A stretch of 64,000 bases of DNA from Sphingobium estronivorans (lineage in GTDB: Bacteria; Pseudomonadota; Alphaproteobacteria; Sphingomonadales; Sphingomonadaceae). The stretch lies in the NCBI RefSeq assembly GCF_008692605.1, contig NZ_LFCT01000004.1, forward strand, positions 124,001 through 188,000, written 5' to 3'. Position 1 is the stretch's first letter; every line of letters begins with the position of its first letter. The notes under the pieces are model-generated. The model saw nothing but the letters and a program-made list of their open reading frames with translations, searched no databases and was not told where the DNA came from. Position numbers and translations under genes: made by a program. This document shows positions 1-8,860 of the stretch, in pieces.

Positions 1-1642
1 CGAAATCCTGTACCGCGCCGTCGCGCAGCACCAATATAGAGTCCGCCGCATCGACGGTGGCCGATGCGTTGCCGACGATGACGCAGATGGCCCCCCGCGC
101 CCGCGCCCGGGCCAGCGCTTCGCTCAGCGCCTGTTGGCCCCGGCCGTCGAGATGGGTCGCCGGTTCGTCCAGCAGCAGAAGGAAGGGTTTGCCGTATAGC
201 GCTCGTGCCAGCGCGATCCGCTGACGTTCGGCGACGGACAGCCTGTAGCCTTCTTCCCCCACCTGCGTCAGATAGCCTTCGGGCATCCGCACGATCATGT
301 CGTGGATGCCCGCCGCCGTCGCCGCCTCGATAATGTCGTCCGGCTGCGCGTTGGGGGTGAAGCGCGCGATATTGTCGGCAATCGTGCCGTCGAACAAATC
401 GATGGTCTGCGGCATATAGCCGACGTGCCGCGCCAATATGTCGCTTTGCCACTGGTCGAGAGCGGCATCGTCGAGCCGCACCGTCCCGGCCAGCGTGGGC
501 CATATCCCCGCCAGCACCTTGAGCAGGGAGGATTTGCCCGAACCGGCCACGCCGATGATTCCCAATATCGTGCCTTGCGTCAGCGCGAAGCTCACGTCGC
601 GCAGCAGAACCGTGCGGGTGCCGGGTGCCGCCACGGCGACCTGTTCCGCCCGCAGGCTGGCTTCCGGCGCGGGCAGCGGCAGCTTGTCCGGCTGGGCCGG
701 AGCCGCGCCGAGCAACGTTCCCAGATTGCGCAGCGATTGCCAGCCCAAAGCCAGTTCCGGCAGCCTGCCGGCGACCGATGCGAAGGGCGCCATGGCCTTC
801 CACCCCAGCAGCGCGGACGCGATGACGATCCCCAGGCTGGCCCGGTCGAACACTGCAAGGATCGCGCCGATCGCGATCAGCGCCGCGAACAGCGTGTTGA
901 GCAGCATCGCGCCGATGACGCTCTGGGTCGTGGCCAGCCGGTCCAGCGTCCAGGCGGGAATGGCGACGCGGCGTTCGGCCTTGCGCCGTTCCGTTACCAT
1001 GGTCGGGCGCATGCCCAGCGCGCGGACCAGACCGTGGTGGCGGCGATGATTTTCGGTCAGAAGATGGCGCTCTGTCAGGGCCGGGAGCATGGCGGACACC
1101 AGCGACCGGGCGCGCCGCCAGCCGGACAGCAGAAACGCGCCGCCGATCAGGCCCGCAATCGCCAGCGCCAGCGCCAGCCAGCCGCTCAGGAGGAACAGCA
1201 CGATCAGGAAGAGGGGGAAGGCAGCCAGGTCCAATGCCGCCAGCGTCCCCGGTCCGCCGAGCGCGGCGCGAACGCTGTCCTGCGCATGGCCGATCTGCAT
1301 GTCTTGCGCGCGGCTGCCGTCCGCATGGGGCAAACGGCCACGCATCGCCGCCGTTGTCGCGCCCAGCCGGATGTCGATGGCATTGGCATATTGGAGCAGG
1401 ATTCGCGACCGCAGCAACGCAAGACCGGTCGTGAAGGCCAGCGCGACCAGCATCAGCAGCACGATGCCCAGCAGGCTTTCGCCGCTGCGCGCCACCATCG
1501 CCACGTCGAAAACCAGGATGCAGTAAATGGCGAGGATGATCGGGAACAGTGCCAGCGCGGCGGTCAGGAACAGCAATCCCGCCAGCGTGCTTCTGCTGCC
1601 CGCCGTCAACTCGCGCAGCGCGTGATGCGTGTCGTCCTGCAA
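1..1642 (-). CDS. Type I secretion-type ABC exporter (permease + ATPase), degenerate ATPase, C-terminus beyond window
   Basis: Inner-membrane ABC exporter half: an N-terminal six-helix-type membrane domain (roughly residues 15-300) followed by a nucleotide-binding domain. Walker A reads GVAGSGKSS, the Q-loop region YMPQTIDLFDG is typical of PrtD-like type I secretion ATPases, and Walker B is LLLLDEPATHLD with its glutamate. The signature loop is LSVAE rather than LSGGQ and the H-loop histidine is replaced (VIVGN), so this is a degenerate ATPase that probably pairs with a competent partner, perhaps encoded just left of the window. The start is TTG at 1642: there is an in-frame stop upstream, no ATG, and an AGCAGG ribosome site. 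The end lies outside the window, probably within a few tens of residues. No peptidase C39 domain is seen. Confidence 0.85.
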   Translation of the reverse strand, partial: MQDDTHHALRELTAGSRSTLAGLLFLTAALALFPIILAIYCILVFDVAMVARSGESLLGIVLLMLVALAFTTGLALLRSRILLQYANAIDIRLGATTAAMRGRLPHADGSRAQDMQIGHAQDSVRAALGGPGTLAALDLAAFPLFLIVLFLLSGWLALALAIAGLIGGAFLLSGWRRARSLVSAMLPALTERHLLTENHRRHHGLVRALGMRPTMVTERRKAERRVAIPAWTLDRLATTQSVIGAMLLNTLFAALIAIGAILAVFDRASLGIVIASALLGWKAMAPFASVAGRLPELALGWQSLRNLGTLLGAAPAQPDKLPLPAPEASLRAEQVAVAAPGTRTVLLRDVSFALTQGTILGIIGVAGSGKSSLLKVLAGIWPTLAGTVRLDDAALDQWQSDILARHVGYMPQTIDLFDGTIADNIARFTPNAQPDDIIEAATAAGIHDMIVRMPEGYLTQVGEEGYRLSVAERQRIALARALYGKPFLLLLDEPATHLDGRGQQALSEALARARARGAICVIVGNASATVDAADSILVLRDGAVQDF

Positions 1643-1768
1643 ACCGGTACCTGCTGTGATTCTGTCGAGAGTGCCGTTCTAATAGGCGGAAAGTTAAAGT
1701 GTTTCTAATCATTCCTTTTCGTGGCAGTGAAAAACCGACCGGCCGCGAATTAAAGGGTATCGCGATTG

Positions 1769-2869
1769 ATGACGATCAACGACGAACTATTGAAACCGGA
1801 ACGTAACAATCTGACGCTCGTTCGTCTTGTTCTGGCGTCCGCCGTCATCCTGACGCATTGCTACTGGCAGGTGCATCGCGTCATGGGGAAGGACCCGTTC
1901 AGCGACTGGCTGGGGGTGCCCCTGTCCGTGTATGCGGTGGACGGCTTCTTCTTCCTCAGCGGTTTTCTCGTTTATGGCAGCCTGCGTCGGCAGACCGATG
2001 TGCGCCGCTTCATGATGTCGCGCCTGGCCCGGATGATGCCTGCCTTGTGCGTGTCCGTCCTTCTGACCGTGGCGGTCGGCGCGCTGTTCACCGCCGCGCC
2101 GCTCACCGCCTATTTCGGCGGAGAGACGGCGCGGTTCGCTGCCTATAATCTGGCGCTTCAGGGCGGCCATTACAGCCTGACCGGCATAATCTGCGGCGAT
2201 GCGCCCTGCGTCGTCAATGGATCGCTCTGGACGCTGCGCTTTGAATTTCTCTGTTATCTCGCGCTCGCGCTGCTGGGCCTGACGGGCTTGGCCCGGCCCC
2301 GGCTGGTCCTGACCCTCGTGGCGCCCGTGACGCTGGCCGGCGCGCTGATCGTGCATGTTCCTGCCGTTGCCGCGCTGGTTCATGCGATGGGCGGGAAAGG
2401 CGGGGTCTATTGGGTGGAAAGCATCGACCGTCTCTGGACGCTGTTCGCCGCCGGCATGGTGGCGGAAATCCTGCGTCATCGGATCAGACTGTCTTGGCTG
2501 CTTCTGGTCCTGCTCGGTCTGGCCAACGTGGCTGCCTATCGCTGGAACCTCAATGTCCATGTCCAGACGCTGTTCGTGGGCTATGCGGTGCTGTGCGGCG
2601 GTTTCCTGACGTCGCGCCACGGCGCGATTTCGGGGCGGTGGCCCGACTATAGCTACGGGATGTACATCTATGCCTTTCCCGTGATGGTCCTGCTGGCGGG
2701 GGTGTTGCGGACCGACGATTATCGGCTGCTGGCACTGGCGAGCTTTGTCGGCACCCTGCCGCTCGCTGCCCTGTCCTGGCATTTTGTCGAAAAGCCGGTG
2801 CTGGACAAGGCGCGGGCGCGTCGCAAAAAAGCGGCCGCCAAGCCGCAGCCGGCCTTCGGCACGATCTGA
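1769..2869 (+). CDS. Membrane acyltransferase, OafA/YrhL (acyltransferase 3) family
   Basis: A 366-residue integral membrane protein with about ten hydrophobic segments. It carries the family hallmarks: an early RLVLASAVILTHCYW segment with the catalytic-type histidine, FFFLSGFLVYGS, the basic R-x-x-R-M-x-P motif (SRLARMMP), and WTLRFEFLCY near residue 155. Such enzymes acetylate or acylate cell-surface sugars or exopolysaccharide from a cytoplasmic acyl donor. The ATG at 1769 is preceded by AAAGGG; an in-frame TTG lies one codon earlier. It is divergent from the type I exporter with a gap of about 125 bp. The acceptor sugar cannot be read from the sequence. Confidence 0.85.
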   Translation: MTINDELLKPERNNLTLVRLVLASAVILTHCYWQVHRVMGKDPFSDWLGVPLSVYAVDGFFFLSGFLVYGSLRRQTDVRRFMMSRLARMMPALCVSVLLTVAVGALFTAAPLTAYFGGETARFAAYNLALQGGHYSLTGIICGDAPCVVNGSLWTLRFEFLCYLALALLGLTGLARPRLVLTLVAPVTLAGALIVHVPAVAALVHAMGGKGGVYWVESIDRLWTLFAAGMVAEILRHRIRLSWLLLVLLGLANVAAYRWNLNVHVQTLFVGYAVLCGGFLTSRHGAISGRWPDYSYGMYIYAFPVMVLLAGVLRTDDYRLLALASFVGTLPLAALSWHFVEKPVLDKARARRKKAAAKPQPAFGTI

Positions 2870-2881
2870 AATGATTTTTTT

Positions 2882-2992
2882 CTAGTTGGCCAGCTGGATG
2901 ATGGGGATGGCGATCGCGATCCAGAGAATGATCGACAGTCCGACGCTCAGGAAAAAGCCGCGAACGGCACTTGGTGGCGTTGCATCAATCAT
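2882..2992 (-). CDS. Small membrane protein, 36 residues
   Basis: A short ORF beginning MIDATPPSAVRGFF and ending in IPIIQLAN, consisting almost entirely of one transmembrane helix (about residues 12-33). A good ribosome site, GGAGAGG, sits seven bases before the ATG. It is convergent with the acyltransferase, 12 bp from its stop. Codon use fits the genome (CTG, ATC, GCC). It resembles the many single-helix hypothetical proteins of sphingomonads, but its function is unknown. Confidence rests on the ribosome site and the clean hydrophobic helix. Confidence 0.6.
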   Translation of the reverse strand: MIDATPPSAVRGFFLSVGLSIILWIAIAIPIIQLAN

Positions 2993-3489
2993 ACGACCTC
3001 TCCCCCGGACCGATTCTCATGGCTTCGGCCTCATTTCTTTACTTACATTAAAAATTTCCAGTGTGCCATAAATTCGATATAGATCGCGAAGAGATTGCCC
3101 GAAATCGATTTCTACCGCAGGACAATGCGGCGTTAAATCATCTCTTTGGGCATATTGTAAAAATTGGCCACTCCTTTGGATATGGAAAATTTTTGCAAGT
3201 CTTATATCTTTAGATGTATCTAATTTTGACCAACAATCCTGTGCTATGGTGGAGGTGTTGCGATAATAACGGAAAATCGACAGTAGAAATTGTCGGATAG
3301 CATCGAGCTATAAAAGGACGTTCCGATTTTCTGCTCCCGATCCGTCTTTGGCATCCTATATGGCGCGCGCCCTTCGAACATCCGCTCCCGAATTAGGCTC
3401 GCCTCGTCCTTTTGCGGCGGGAGGGGAGGTTCGCTTTCGGGCGCCAACCGGCTAACGCCCATTCATCCGGTTTCTGTTACCTTCTTCTG
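2993..3489. other. AT-rich intergenic region, no convincing gene
   Basis: About 500 bp between the 36-residue membrane protein and the GH3 gene. From about 3040 to 3320 it is markedly richer in A and T than any neighbouring gene, with runs such as TTTTTGCAAG and ATCTTTAGATGTATCTAA. There is one weak inverted repeat (CGACA, eight bases, TGTCG) near 3278-3295. A 72-codon minus-strand ORF (3244-3462) has no ribosome site and looks accidental. It probably holds the promoter of the beta-glucosidase gene and may be decayed or acquired DNA. Confidence 0.5.
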
Positions 3490-5760
3490 ATGATCATCGA
3501 CCGCCGCGCCGTTCTGACTGCCGCCCTTGGGGGTTTCCTGACCCTTCCGCTTCCTCGCCGCGCCCTGGCCGCGAGCGAAGTGGAGCGTGTGGACGGCCTG
3601 ATCGCCCGCATGACGATCGAGGAAAAGGCGGGCCAGATGACCTGTCTGGCCGACAGCTTCCGTCCCTATAACCCGCCCAACCCGCAGGTCGGCATCCAGA
3701 ATGAAAAGGATCTGGCCGACGAAATCCGCAAAGGCCGCGTCGGCTGCCTGTTCAACGGCATCGGCGTGGCAGGCGCCCGCCGCGCGCAGGACATCGCGCT
3801 CAAGCAGAGCCGCTTGCGGATTCCGCTGCTGTTCGCGGGGGATGTGATCCATGGCCTCAAGACCATCTTCCCGGTGACGCTGGGCGAATCGGCCAGCTTC
3901 GATCCGTCGCTGGCCGAACGCACCGCCCGCGCCATGGCGGTCGAGGCCACGGCAGCGGGCCTGCACCTGACCTTCGCGCCAATGGTCGATATCGCCCGCG
4001 ATCAGCGCTGGGGCCGGGTGGTCGAGGGGGCAGGGGAAGACGTCATCCTGAGCAGCCTCTTCGCCGCCGCCCGCGTGCGCGGCTATCAGGGGCGTGACCT
4101 GCGCCGTGACGACTCCTTGCTCTCCTGCCCCAAGCATTTTGCCGCCTATGGCGCGGTGGCAGGCGGCCTGGAATATGGCAGCGTCGACATTAGCGACGAA
4201 ACGCTGCGCGAAACCCATCTCCCACCCTTCGGCGCGGCCTTTGCGGCGGGTGCGCTCACGACCATGGCCGCCTTCAGCGAGATCAACGGCGTGCCCGCAA
4301 CCGCCGACCGCGACCTCCTCACCGACACGCTGCGCGGTGAGATGAAGTTCCGCGGTTTCGTCTTTTCCGACTATACCGCCGACGAGGAACTGATCGCCCA
4401 TGGCTATGCGGAGGACGAGCGCGACGCCACCCGCCTCGCGATCCTCGCGGGCGTCGACATGTCGATGCAGAGCGGCCTCTACATCCGTCACATCCCCGAA
4501 CTGGTGAAGAGCGGCGCGGTGCCGATGGAGACGGTCGACGTCGCCGTCCGCCGCATCCTCTATGTCAAGACCGCCATCGGCCTGTTCGACAATCCCCATC
4601 GTTCGCTCAACGAGGAAGCGGAAAAGACCCGCATCTTCACCCCGGCCCACCGCGCGCTGGCCCGTGAGGCCGCCACCCGCTCCATCGTGCTGCTCCAGAA
4701 CAGCGGCATCCTCCCGCTCGATCCGGCGAAGGGCCAGAGCATCGCCCTCATCGGTCCGTTCGGGGAGGACAAGGCCAACATCTACGGACCCTGGGCCTTT
4801 TATGGCGACAAGGGCAAGGGCGTCGACATCGCGACCGGCCTGCGGGCCGCCTTGCCCGATCCCGCCAGGCTGATCATCGCCCAGGGCTGCGACATCCTGT
4901 CTCCCATCGAAGGGGGCATCGCCAGCGCCGTGGACGCCGCCAGGGCTGCGGACATCGTCATCCTTGCCGTCGGCGAATCGCAGGACATGTCCGGCGAAGC
5001 CCAATCCCGCACCGCCATCGAAATCCCCCCGCCCCAGCAGGCGCTGGCCGACGCCGTCGCCGCCACCGGCAAGCCCATGATCGTCCTGCTCCGCCATGGC
5101 CGCGCGCTGGCGCTGCATGACGGCGTCGCCAATGCGCAGGCGATCCTTGCCACCTGGTTCCTCGGTTCGGAATCGGGTCATGCCATAGCCGACATTGTGT
5201 TCGGCAAGGAAAACCCCTCCGCCAAGCTGCCGGTCAGCTTCCCCTGGGAATCGGGGCAGGAGCCGTTTTTCTACGACCGAAAATCGACCGGCCGCCCGGT
5301 GATCGACAACCGCACCGAATATCGGTCGCGCTACACCACCACCGACAACAGCGCCCGTTTCCCCTTTGGCCATGGCCTCAGCTACAGCGATTTCGCGCTG
5401 GAGAATCTGAAGCTGTCCGACACGGCCCTGCGCTGGGACCGCGCCATCGAAGTCACCGCCCGTCTCACCAACAAGGGCGACCGCAAGGGCAGCGAAGTGG
5501 TGCAACTCTACATCCGCGATCGCGTGGCGAGCCGAACCCGTCCGATCCGCGAACTGAAGCGAATCGAGCGCGTCACCCTTGGCCCCGGTGAGAGCAAGAC
5601 GGTCCGCTTCTCCCTCTCGCGCACCGACCTGCAATTCGTCGGGGCGGGGAGCAGGATCATCGCGGAGCCGGGCCTGTTCGACCTCTGGCTGGGCCAGTCG
5701 TCCAATGGCGGCCTCCACAGCCAGTTCACCCTCTATGCACCAGAACCGGCGCAATCCTGA
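3490..5760 (+). CDS. bglX: Periplasmic beta-glucosidase, glycoside hydrolase family 3
   Basis: A 756-residue GH3 enzyme that hydrolyses beta-linked glucosides from the non-reducing end. The ATG at 3490 is preferred over an upstream in-frame start at 3412 because it opens directly into an export signal with an arginine pair (MIIDRRAVLTAALGGFL) and cleavage after RRALAA. The N-terminal barrel contains the nucleophile aspartate in FVFSDYTADEELIAHG (around residue 293). The second domain carries GESQDMSGEAQSRT, matching the acid/base region of E. coli BglX (GEAQGMAHEASSRT). A C-terminal fibronectin type III-like domain (residues about 640-745) is present. It is preceded by the AT-rich region and followed 39 bp later by an ABC-F gene. 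Confidence 0.93.
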   Translation: MIIDRRAVLTAALGGFLTLPLPRRALAASEVERVDGLIARMTIEEKAGQMTCLADSFRPYNPPNPQVGIQNEKDLADEIRKGRVGCLFNGIGVAGARRAQDIALKQSRLRIPLLFAGDVIHGLKTIFPVTLGESASFDPSLAERTARAMAVEATAAGLHLTFAPMVDIARDQRWGRVVEGAGEDVILSSLFAAARVRGYQGRDLRRDDSLLSCPKHFAAYGAVAGGLEYGSVDISDETLRETHLPPFGAAFAAGALTTMAAFSEINGVPATADRDLLTDTLRGEMKFRGFVFSDYTADEELIAHGYAEDERDATRLAILAGVDMSMQSGLYIRHIPELVKSGAVPMETVDVAVRRILYVKTAIGLFDNPHRSLNEEAEKTRIFTPAHRALAREAATRSIVLLQNSGILPLDPAKGQSIALIGPFGEDKANIYGPWAFYGDKGKGVDIATGLRAALPDPARLIIAQGCDILSPIEGGIASAVDAARAADIVILAVGESQDMSGEAQSRTAIEIPPPQQALADAVAATGKPMIVLLRHGRALALHDGVANAQAILATWFLGSESGHAIADIVFGKENPSAKLPVSFPWESGQEPFFYDRKSTGRPVIDNRTEYRSRYTTTDNSARFPFGHGLSYSDFALENLKLSDTALRWDRAIEVTARLTNKGDRKGSEVVQLYIRDRVASRTRPIRELKRIERVTLGPGESKTVRFSLSRTDLQFVGAGSRIIAEPGLFDLWLGQSSNGGLHSQFTLYAPEPAQS

Positions 5761-5799
5761 CGGCTTCCCCCGCGCCGATAAGCTGCTAAAGGGCGCCTC

Positions 5800-7668
5800 A
5801 TGCTTAACTTGAACGCCATCACCGTGCGCCTCGGCGGCCGCACCATCCTCGACCGCGCCAGCGCTGCCTTGCCGTCCCGTTCGCGCGTGGGCCTGATCGG
5901 CCGCAACGGCGCGGGCAAGTCGACGCTGATGAAGGTGATGATCGGCCAGCTCGACCCGGACGAGGGCAGCTGCGACATGCCGCGCGACACGCGCCTCGGC
6001 TACATCGCGCAGGAAGCGCCGTCGGGCACCGCCACCCCGTTCGACACCGTGCTCGAAGCCGACAAGGAACGCGCCGAACTGATGGCGGAGGCAGAGCATA
6101 CCGAAGACCCCGACCGCCTCGGCCATATTTACGAGCGGCTGAACGCCATCGACGCCTACACCGCGCCGGCCCGCGCCGCGCGCATCCTTGTCGGCCTGGG
6201 CTTCGACGAGGAAATGCAGGGCCGTCCGCTGGACAGCTACTCGGGCGGCTGGAAGATGCGCGTGGCGCTGGCCGCGCTGCTCTTCTCCAACCCCGACCTG
6301 CTGCTGCTCGACGAACCGTCGAACCATCTCGACCTCGAAGCGACGCTGTGGCTGGAGAATTTCCTCAAAAGCTATCGCGGCACCGTGGTCGTCATCAGCC
6401 ACGAACGCGACCTGCTCAACAATGTGGTCGACTATATCCTGCATCTGGAGGGCGGGAAGGTCACCCTTTATCCCGGCGGCTACGACGCCTTCGAGCGCCA
6501 GCGCGCCGAACGCCTGGCGCAGCAGGAGGCCGCCCGCGCCAAGCAGCAGGCCGAGCGCGAGAAGCTCCAGGACTATGTCGCCCGCAATTCGGCCCGCGCC
6601 TCGACCGCGAAACAGGCCCAGTCCCGTGCCAAGGCGCTGGCCAAGATGCAGCCCATCGCGGCGGCGATCGAGGACCCGACGCTCCATTTCGGCTTCCCCA
6701 GCCCGCCCGAACTGCGCCCGCCGCTCATCACCATGGACATGGCGGCGGTCGGCTATGACGAAACGCCGATCCTGCGCCGGGTGAACCTGCGCATCGATCC
6801 CGATGACCGTCTGGCGCTGCTCGGCCGCAACGGCAACGGCAAGACCACGCTCGCCCGCCTGATCGCCGCGCAATTGAAGCCGATGGAAGGCGCGATCAAC
6901 AGCTCGGCCAAGATGAATGTCGGCTATTTCACCCAATATCAGGTGGAGGAGCTGGACGTCACCGACACGCCGCTGGAGCATATGACCCGCGTGATGAAGG
7001 GCGCGACACCCGGCGCGGTGCGCGCCCAACTCGGTCGCTTCGGTTTTTCCGGCGAGCGGGCCACGCAGAAGGTCGGCAGTATGTCGGGCGGGGAGAGGGC
7101 GCGGCTCGCGCTGGCGCTCATCACCCGCGACGCACCGCATCTGCTGATCCTCGACGAACCGACCAACCACCTAGACGTCGACAGCCGCGAGGCGCTGGTG
7201 CAGGCGCTCAACGACTATTCGGGCGCGGTGGTGATCGTGTCCCACGACCGCCACATGATCGAACTGGTGGCGGATCGCCTGGTGCTGGTCGACGGCGGTA
7301 CGGCCCAGCCCTTCGACGGCAGCCTGGAGGATTATACCGACATCATCCTGCGCAAGGCCGACGGCAACAACAGCGGCGGCGACGCGCCCAAGGTCGATCG
7401 CAAGGCGGAAAAGCGCAACGCCGCGCAATGGCGCGAAAAGCAGAAGGCGGCCAAGAACGCGGTCAGCAAGGCCGAAAAGGAAATGGCGACGCTCAGCGCC
7501 GAACGCAGCCGCATCGATCAGGCGCTGTTCGACCCCAAATCCGCCGGCGGCGCGGAGGCGAAGATGACCACGTCCCAGCTGATGGTGAAACGCGCGGAGG
7601 TCGAGAAGAAGCTGGAAACGGCGGAAGAAGTCTGGATGGAAGCCAGCGCCGCCCTCGAAGAGCTGTAA
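5800..7668 (+). CDS. ABC-F family ATPase (YheS-like translation factor)
   Basis: A 622-residue soluble protein with two complete ABC ATPase domains and no membrane segments. Walker A motifs are GRNGAGKST (about residue 37) and GRNGNGKTT (about 345); signatures are SGGWKMRVALA and SGGERARLALA; Walker B motifs are LLLLDEPSNHLD and LLILDEPTNHLD. The linker is long, charged and helical (about 225-295), as in the P-site tRNA interaction motif of ABC-F proteins. A lysine-rich coiled-coil tail (about 525-620) resembles YheS/Uup. Family members act on ribosomes rather than as transporters. AAAGGGCG lies before the ATG. A strong hairpin follows the stop. Confidence 0.92.
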   Translation: MLNLNAITVRLGGRTILDRASAALPSRSRVGLIGRNGAGKSTLMKVMIGQLDPDEGSCDMPRDTRLGYIAQEAPSGTATPFDTVLEADKERAELMAEAEHTEDPDRLGHIYERLNAIDAYTAPARAARILVGLGFDEEMQGRPLDSYSGGWKMRVALAALLFSNPDLLLLDEPSNHLDLEATLWLENFLKSYRGTVVVISHERDLLNNVVDYILHLEGGKVTLYPGGYDAFERQRAERLAQQEAARAKQQAEREKLQDYVARNSARASTAKQAQSRAKALAKMQPIAAAIEDPTLHFGFPSPPELRPPLITMDMAAVGYDETPILRRVNLRIDPDDRLALLGRNGNGKTTLARLIAAQLKPMEGAINSSAKMNVGYFTQYQVEELDVTDTPLEHMTRVMKGATPGAVRAQLGRFGFSGERATQKVGSMSGGERARLALALITRDAPHLLILDEPTNHLDVDSREALVQALNDYSGAVVIVSHDRHMIELVADRLVLVDGGTAQPFDGSLEDYTDIILRKADGNNSGGDAPKVDRKAEKRNAAQWREKQKAAKNAVSKAEKEMATLSAERSRIDQALFDPKSAGGAEAKMTTSQLMVKRAEVEKKLETAEEVWMEASAALEEL

Positions 7669-7677
7669 GCGGTAGGC

Positions 7678-7718
7678 CGACTGTTGCGCCCCACGCCGCG
7701 CGTGGCGGGCGACAGTCG
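7678..7718. terminator. Bidirectional hairpin between convergent genes
   Basis: A long inverted repeat: CGACTGTTGCGCCCCACGC pairs with GCGTGGCGGGCGACAGTCG around a two-base turn, with a few G-U or mismatch positions. It lies between the ABC-F stop and the stop of the convergent AI-2E-type permease. The 3' flank on the plus strand is CCTTATT, a poor T-tract, so it may act as a transcript-end stabiliser as well as a terminator. Confidence 0.6.
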
Positions 7719-7720
7719 CC

Positions 7721-8818
7721 TTATTCCGTCAACGGCCCTTCCAGCCCGTCGGTGCCCTGCCGCATCTTGGTCACGATATTCCAGGTCGCGATGAACAGCG
7801 CCGCGATCACTGGCCCGATGATGATGCCATTGAACCCGAACAGGTCGATGCCGCCCAGCGTGGTGATCAGCACCACATAGTCGGGTATCCGCGTATCCCG
7901 CCCGACCAGCACCGGGCGCAGGATATTGTCGACCATGCCGATCACGAACATGCCGCAAAAGGCAAGGATCACCCCCTTCGCCACCGCGCCCGTGACGAAC
8001 AGGTAGATCGCCACCGGCACCCAGACGAGGCCGGTCCCCACCGCCGGGATCAGCGAAAACGCCCCCATCAGCACGCCCCACAGCAGCGCACCCGGCAATC
8101 CCAGCGCCCAGAACACGACCCCGCCGATCAACCCCTGCACGATGGCGACGATGATGCTGCCCTTGATGGTCGCCCGCGTCACGATGACGAACTGCTGCAT
8201 CAACGCCCGGCGATAGGCGATGCGCATCGGCGCCGCCGCGTCGAACCGCGCCGCCAGTTGCGCTCCGTCGCGCAGCAGGAAATAGGTGAGGTACAGCATG
8301 ACCGAGAGCGCCACGAGGAAGCTGAAAGCGCTTTGCCCGATGGCGAGCGCCTGCGCCGCGACCGTGCGGAAACTGGACGCGATCCCTGCGCTCAGCATTT
8401 CCCGCACGGCATCGAAATTGGTGATCCCCAGCCGGGCGAGAAAGGCCGATGCCCAGCCGGGCAGGCTGGCCTGGAACCGTTCGAACATCTGCGGGACATC
8501 GATCTGGCCCGACTGCACCCGCCCGTAGAAGAGCGTCGCTTCCTGCACCAGGGCGATGGACAGGATGATCGCGGGCACGATCACCACCGCGACGATCAGC
8601 AACAGCGTCAGCCCCGCCGCGCTGTTGCGCCGCCGGGGCATGGCGGCCAGCAGCGCCTGATTGACCGGCGCGAACAATATGGCGGCGATGACGCCCCACA
8701 GGATCGCGGCGAAAAACGGCTCGATCACCAGGGCAAAGGCGATCGAGACGACCAGCACGAAGGCGAGGAAAACCCCATCCTCTATGCGCGGGGCGGGCGA
8801 TGACGATGTGCTGTCCAT
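7721..8818 (-). CDS. AI-2E family transporter (YdiK/PerM type permease)
   Basis: A 365-residue polytopic inner-membrane protein with about eight helices. The N-terminal pair is FLAFVLVVSIAFALVIEPFF and AAILWGVIAAILFAPVNQAL. The C-terminal half shows the family motif region (GGVVFWALGLPGALLWGVLMGAFSLIPAVGTGLVWVP, with the S-x-I-P-x-x-G core) and ends in PDYVVLITTLGGIDLFGFNGIIIGPVI. Family members export small molecules or work as Na+/H+ antiporters; the substrate cannot be read here. The start is taken at MDSTSSS (8818); an in-frame ATG at 8854 would add 12 residues. The gene follows the b561-YceI gene on the same strand with a gap of about 40 bp. Confidence 0.88.
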   Translation of the reverse strand: MDSTSSSPAPRIEDGVFLAFVLVVSIAFALVIEPFFAAILWGVIAAILFAPVNQALLAAMPRRRNSAAGLTLLLIVAVVIVPAIILSIALVQEATLFYGRVQSGQIDVPQMFERFQASLPGWASAFLARLGITNFDAVREMLSAGIASSFRTVAAQALAIGQSAFSFLVALSVMLYLTYFLLRDGAQLAARFDAAAPMRIAYRRALMQQFVIVTRATIKGSIIVAIVQGLIGGVVFWALGLPGALLWGVLMGAFSLIPAVGTGLVWVPVAIYLFVTGAVAKGVILAFCGMFVIGMVDNILRPVLVGRDTRIPDYVVLITTLGGIDLFGFNGIIIGPVIAALFIATWNIVTKMRQGTDGLEGPLTE

Positions 8819-8860
8819 GGCCCCGGTTTGGCAGAAGAACGGTGCCAAATCCATGCCCGC

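Noticed and set aside
302..1708. 468-codon plus-strand ORF opposite the ABC exporter
   Set aside because: It is the antisense shadow of the exporter: Gln/Arg/His-rich, no domain, no ribosome site, while the minus strand gives clear ABC motifs.
3244..3462. 72-codon minus-strand ORF in the AT-rich gap
   Set aside because: No ribosome site, low-complexity composition, no helix or signal; its high AT part looks non-coding.
3463..7170. 1235-codon minus-strand ORF opposite bglX and ABC-F
   Set aside because: A GC-rich antisense frame without recognisable domains; the plus strand encodes two well-supported proteins.
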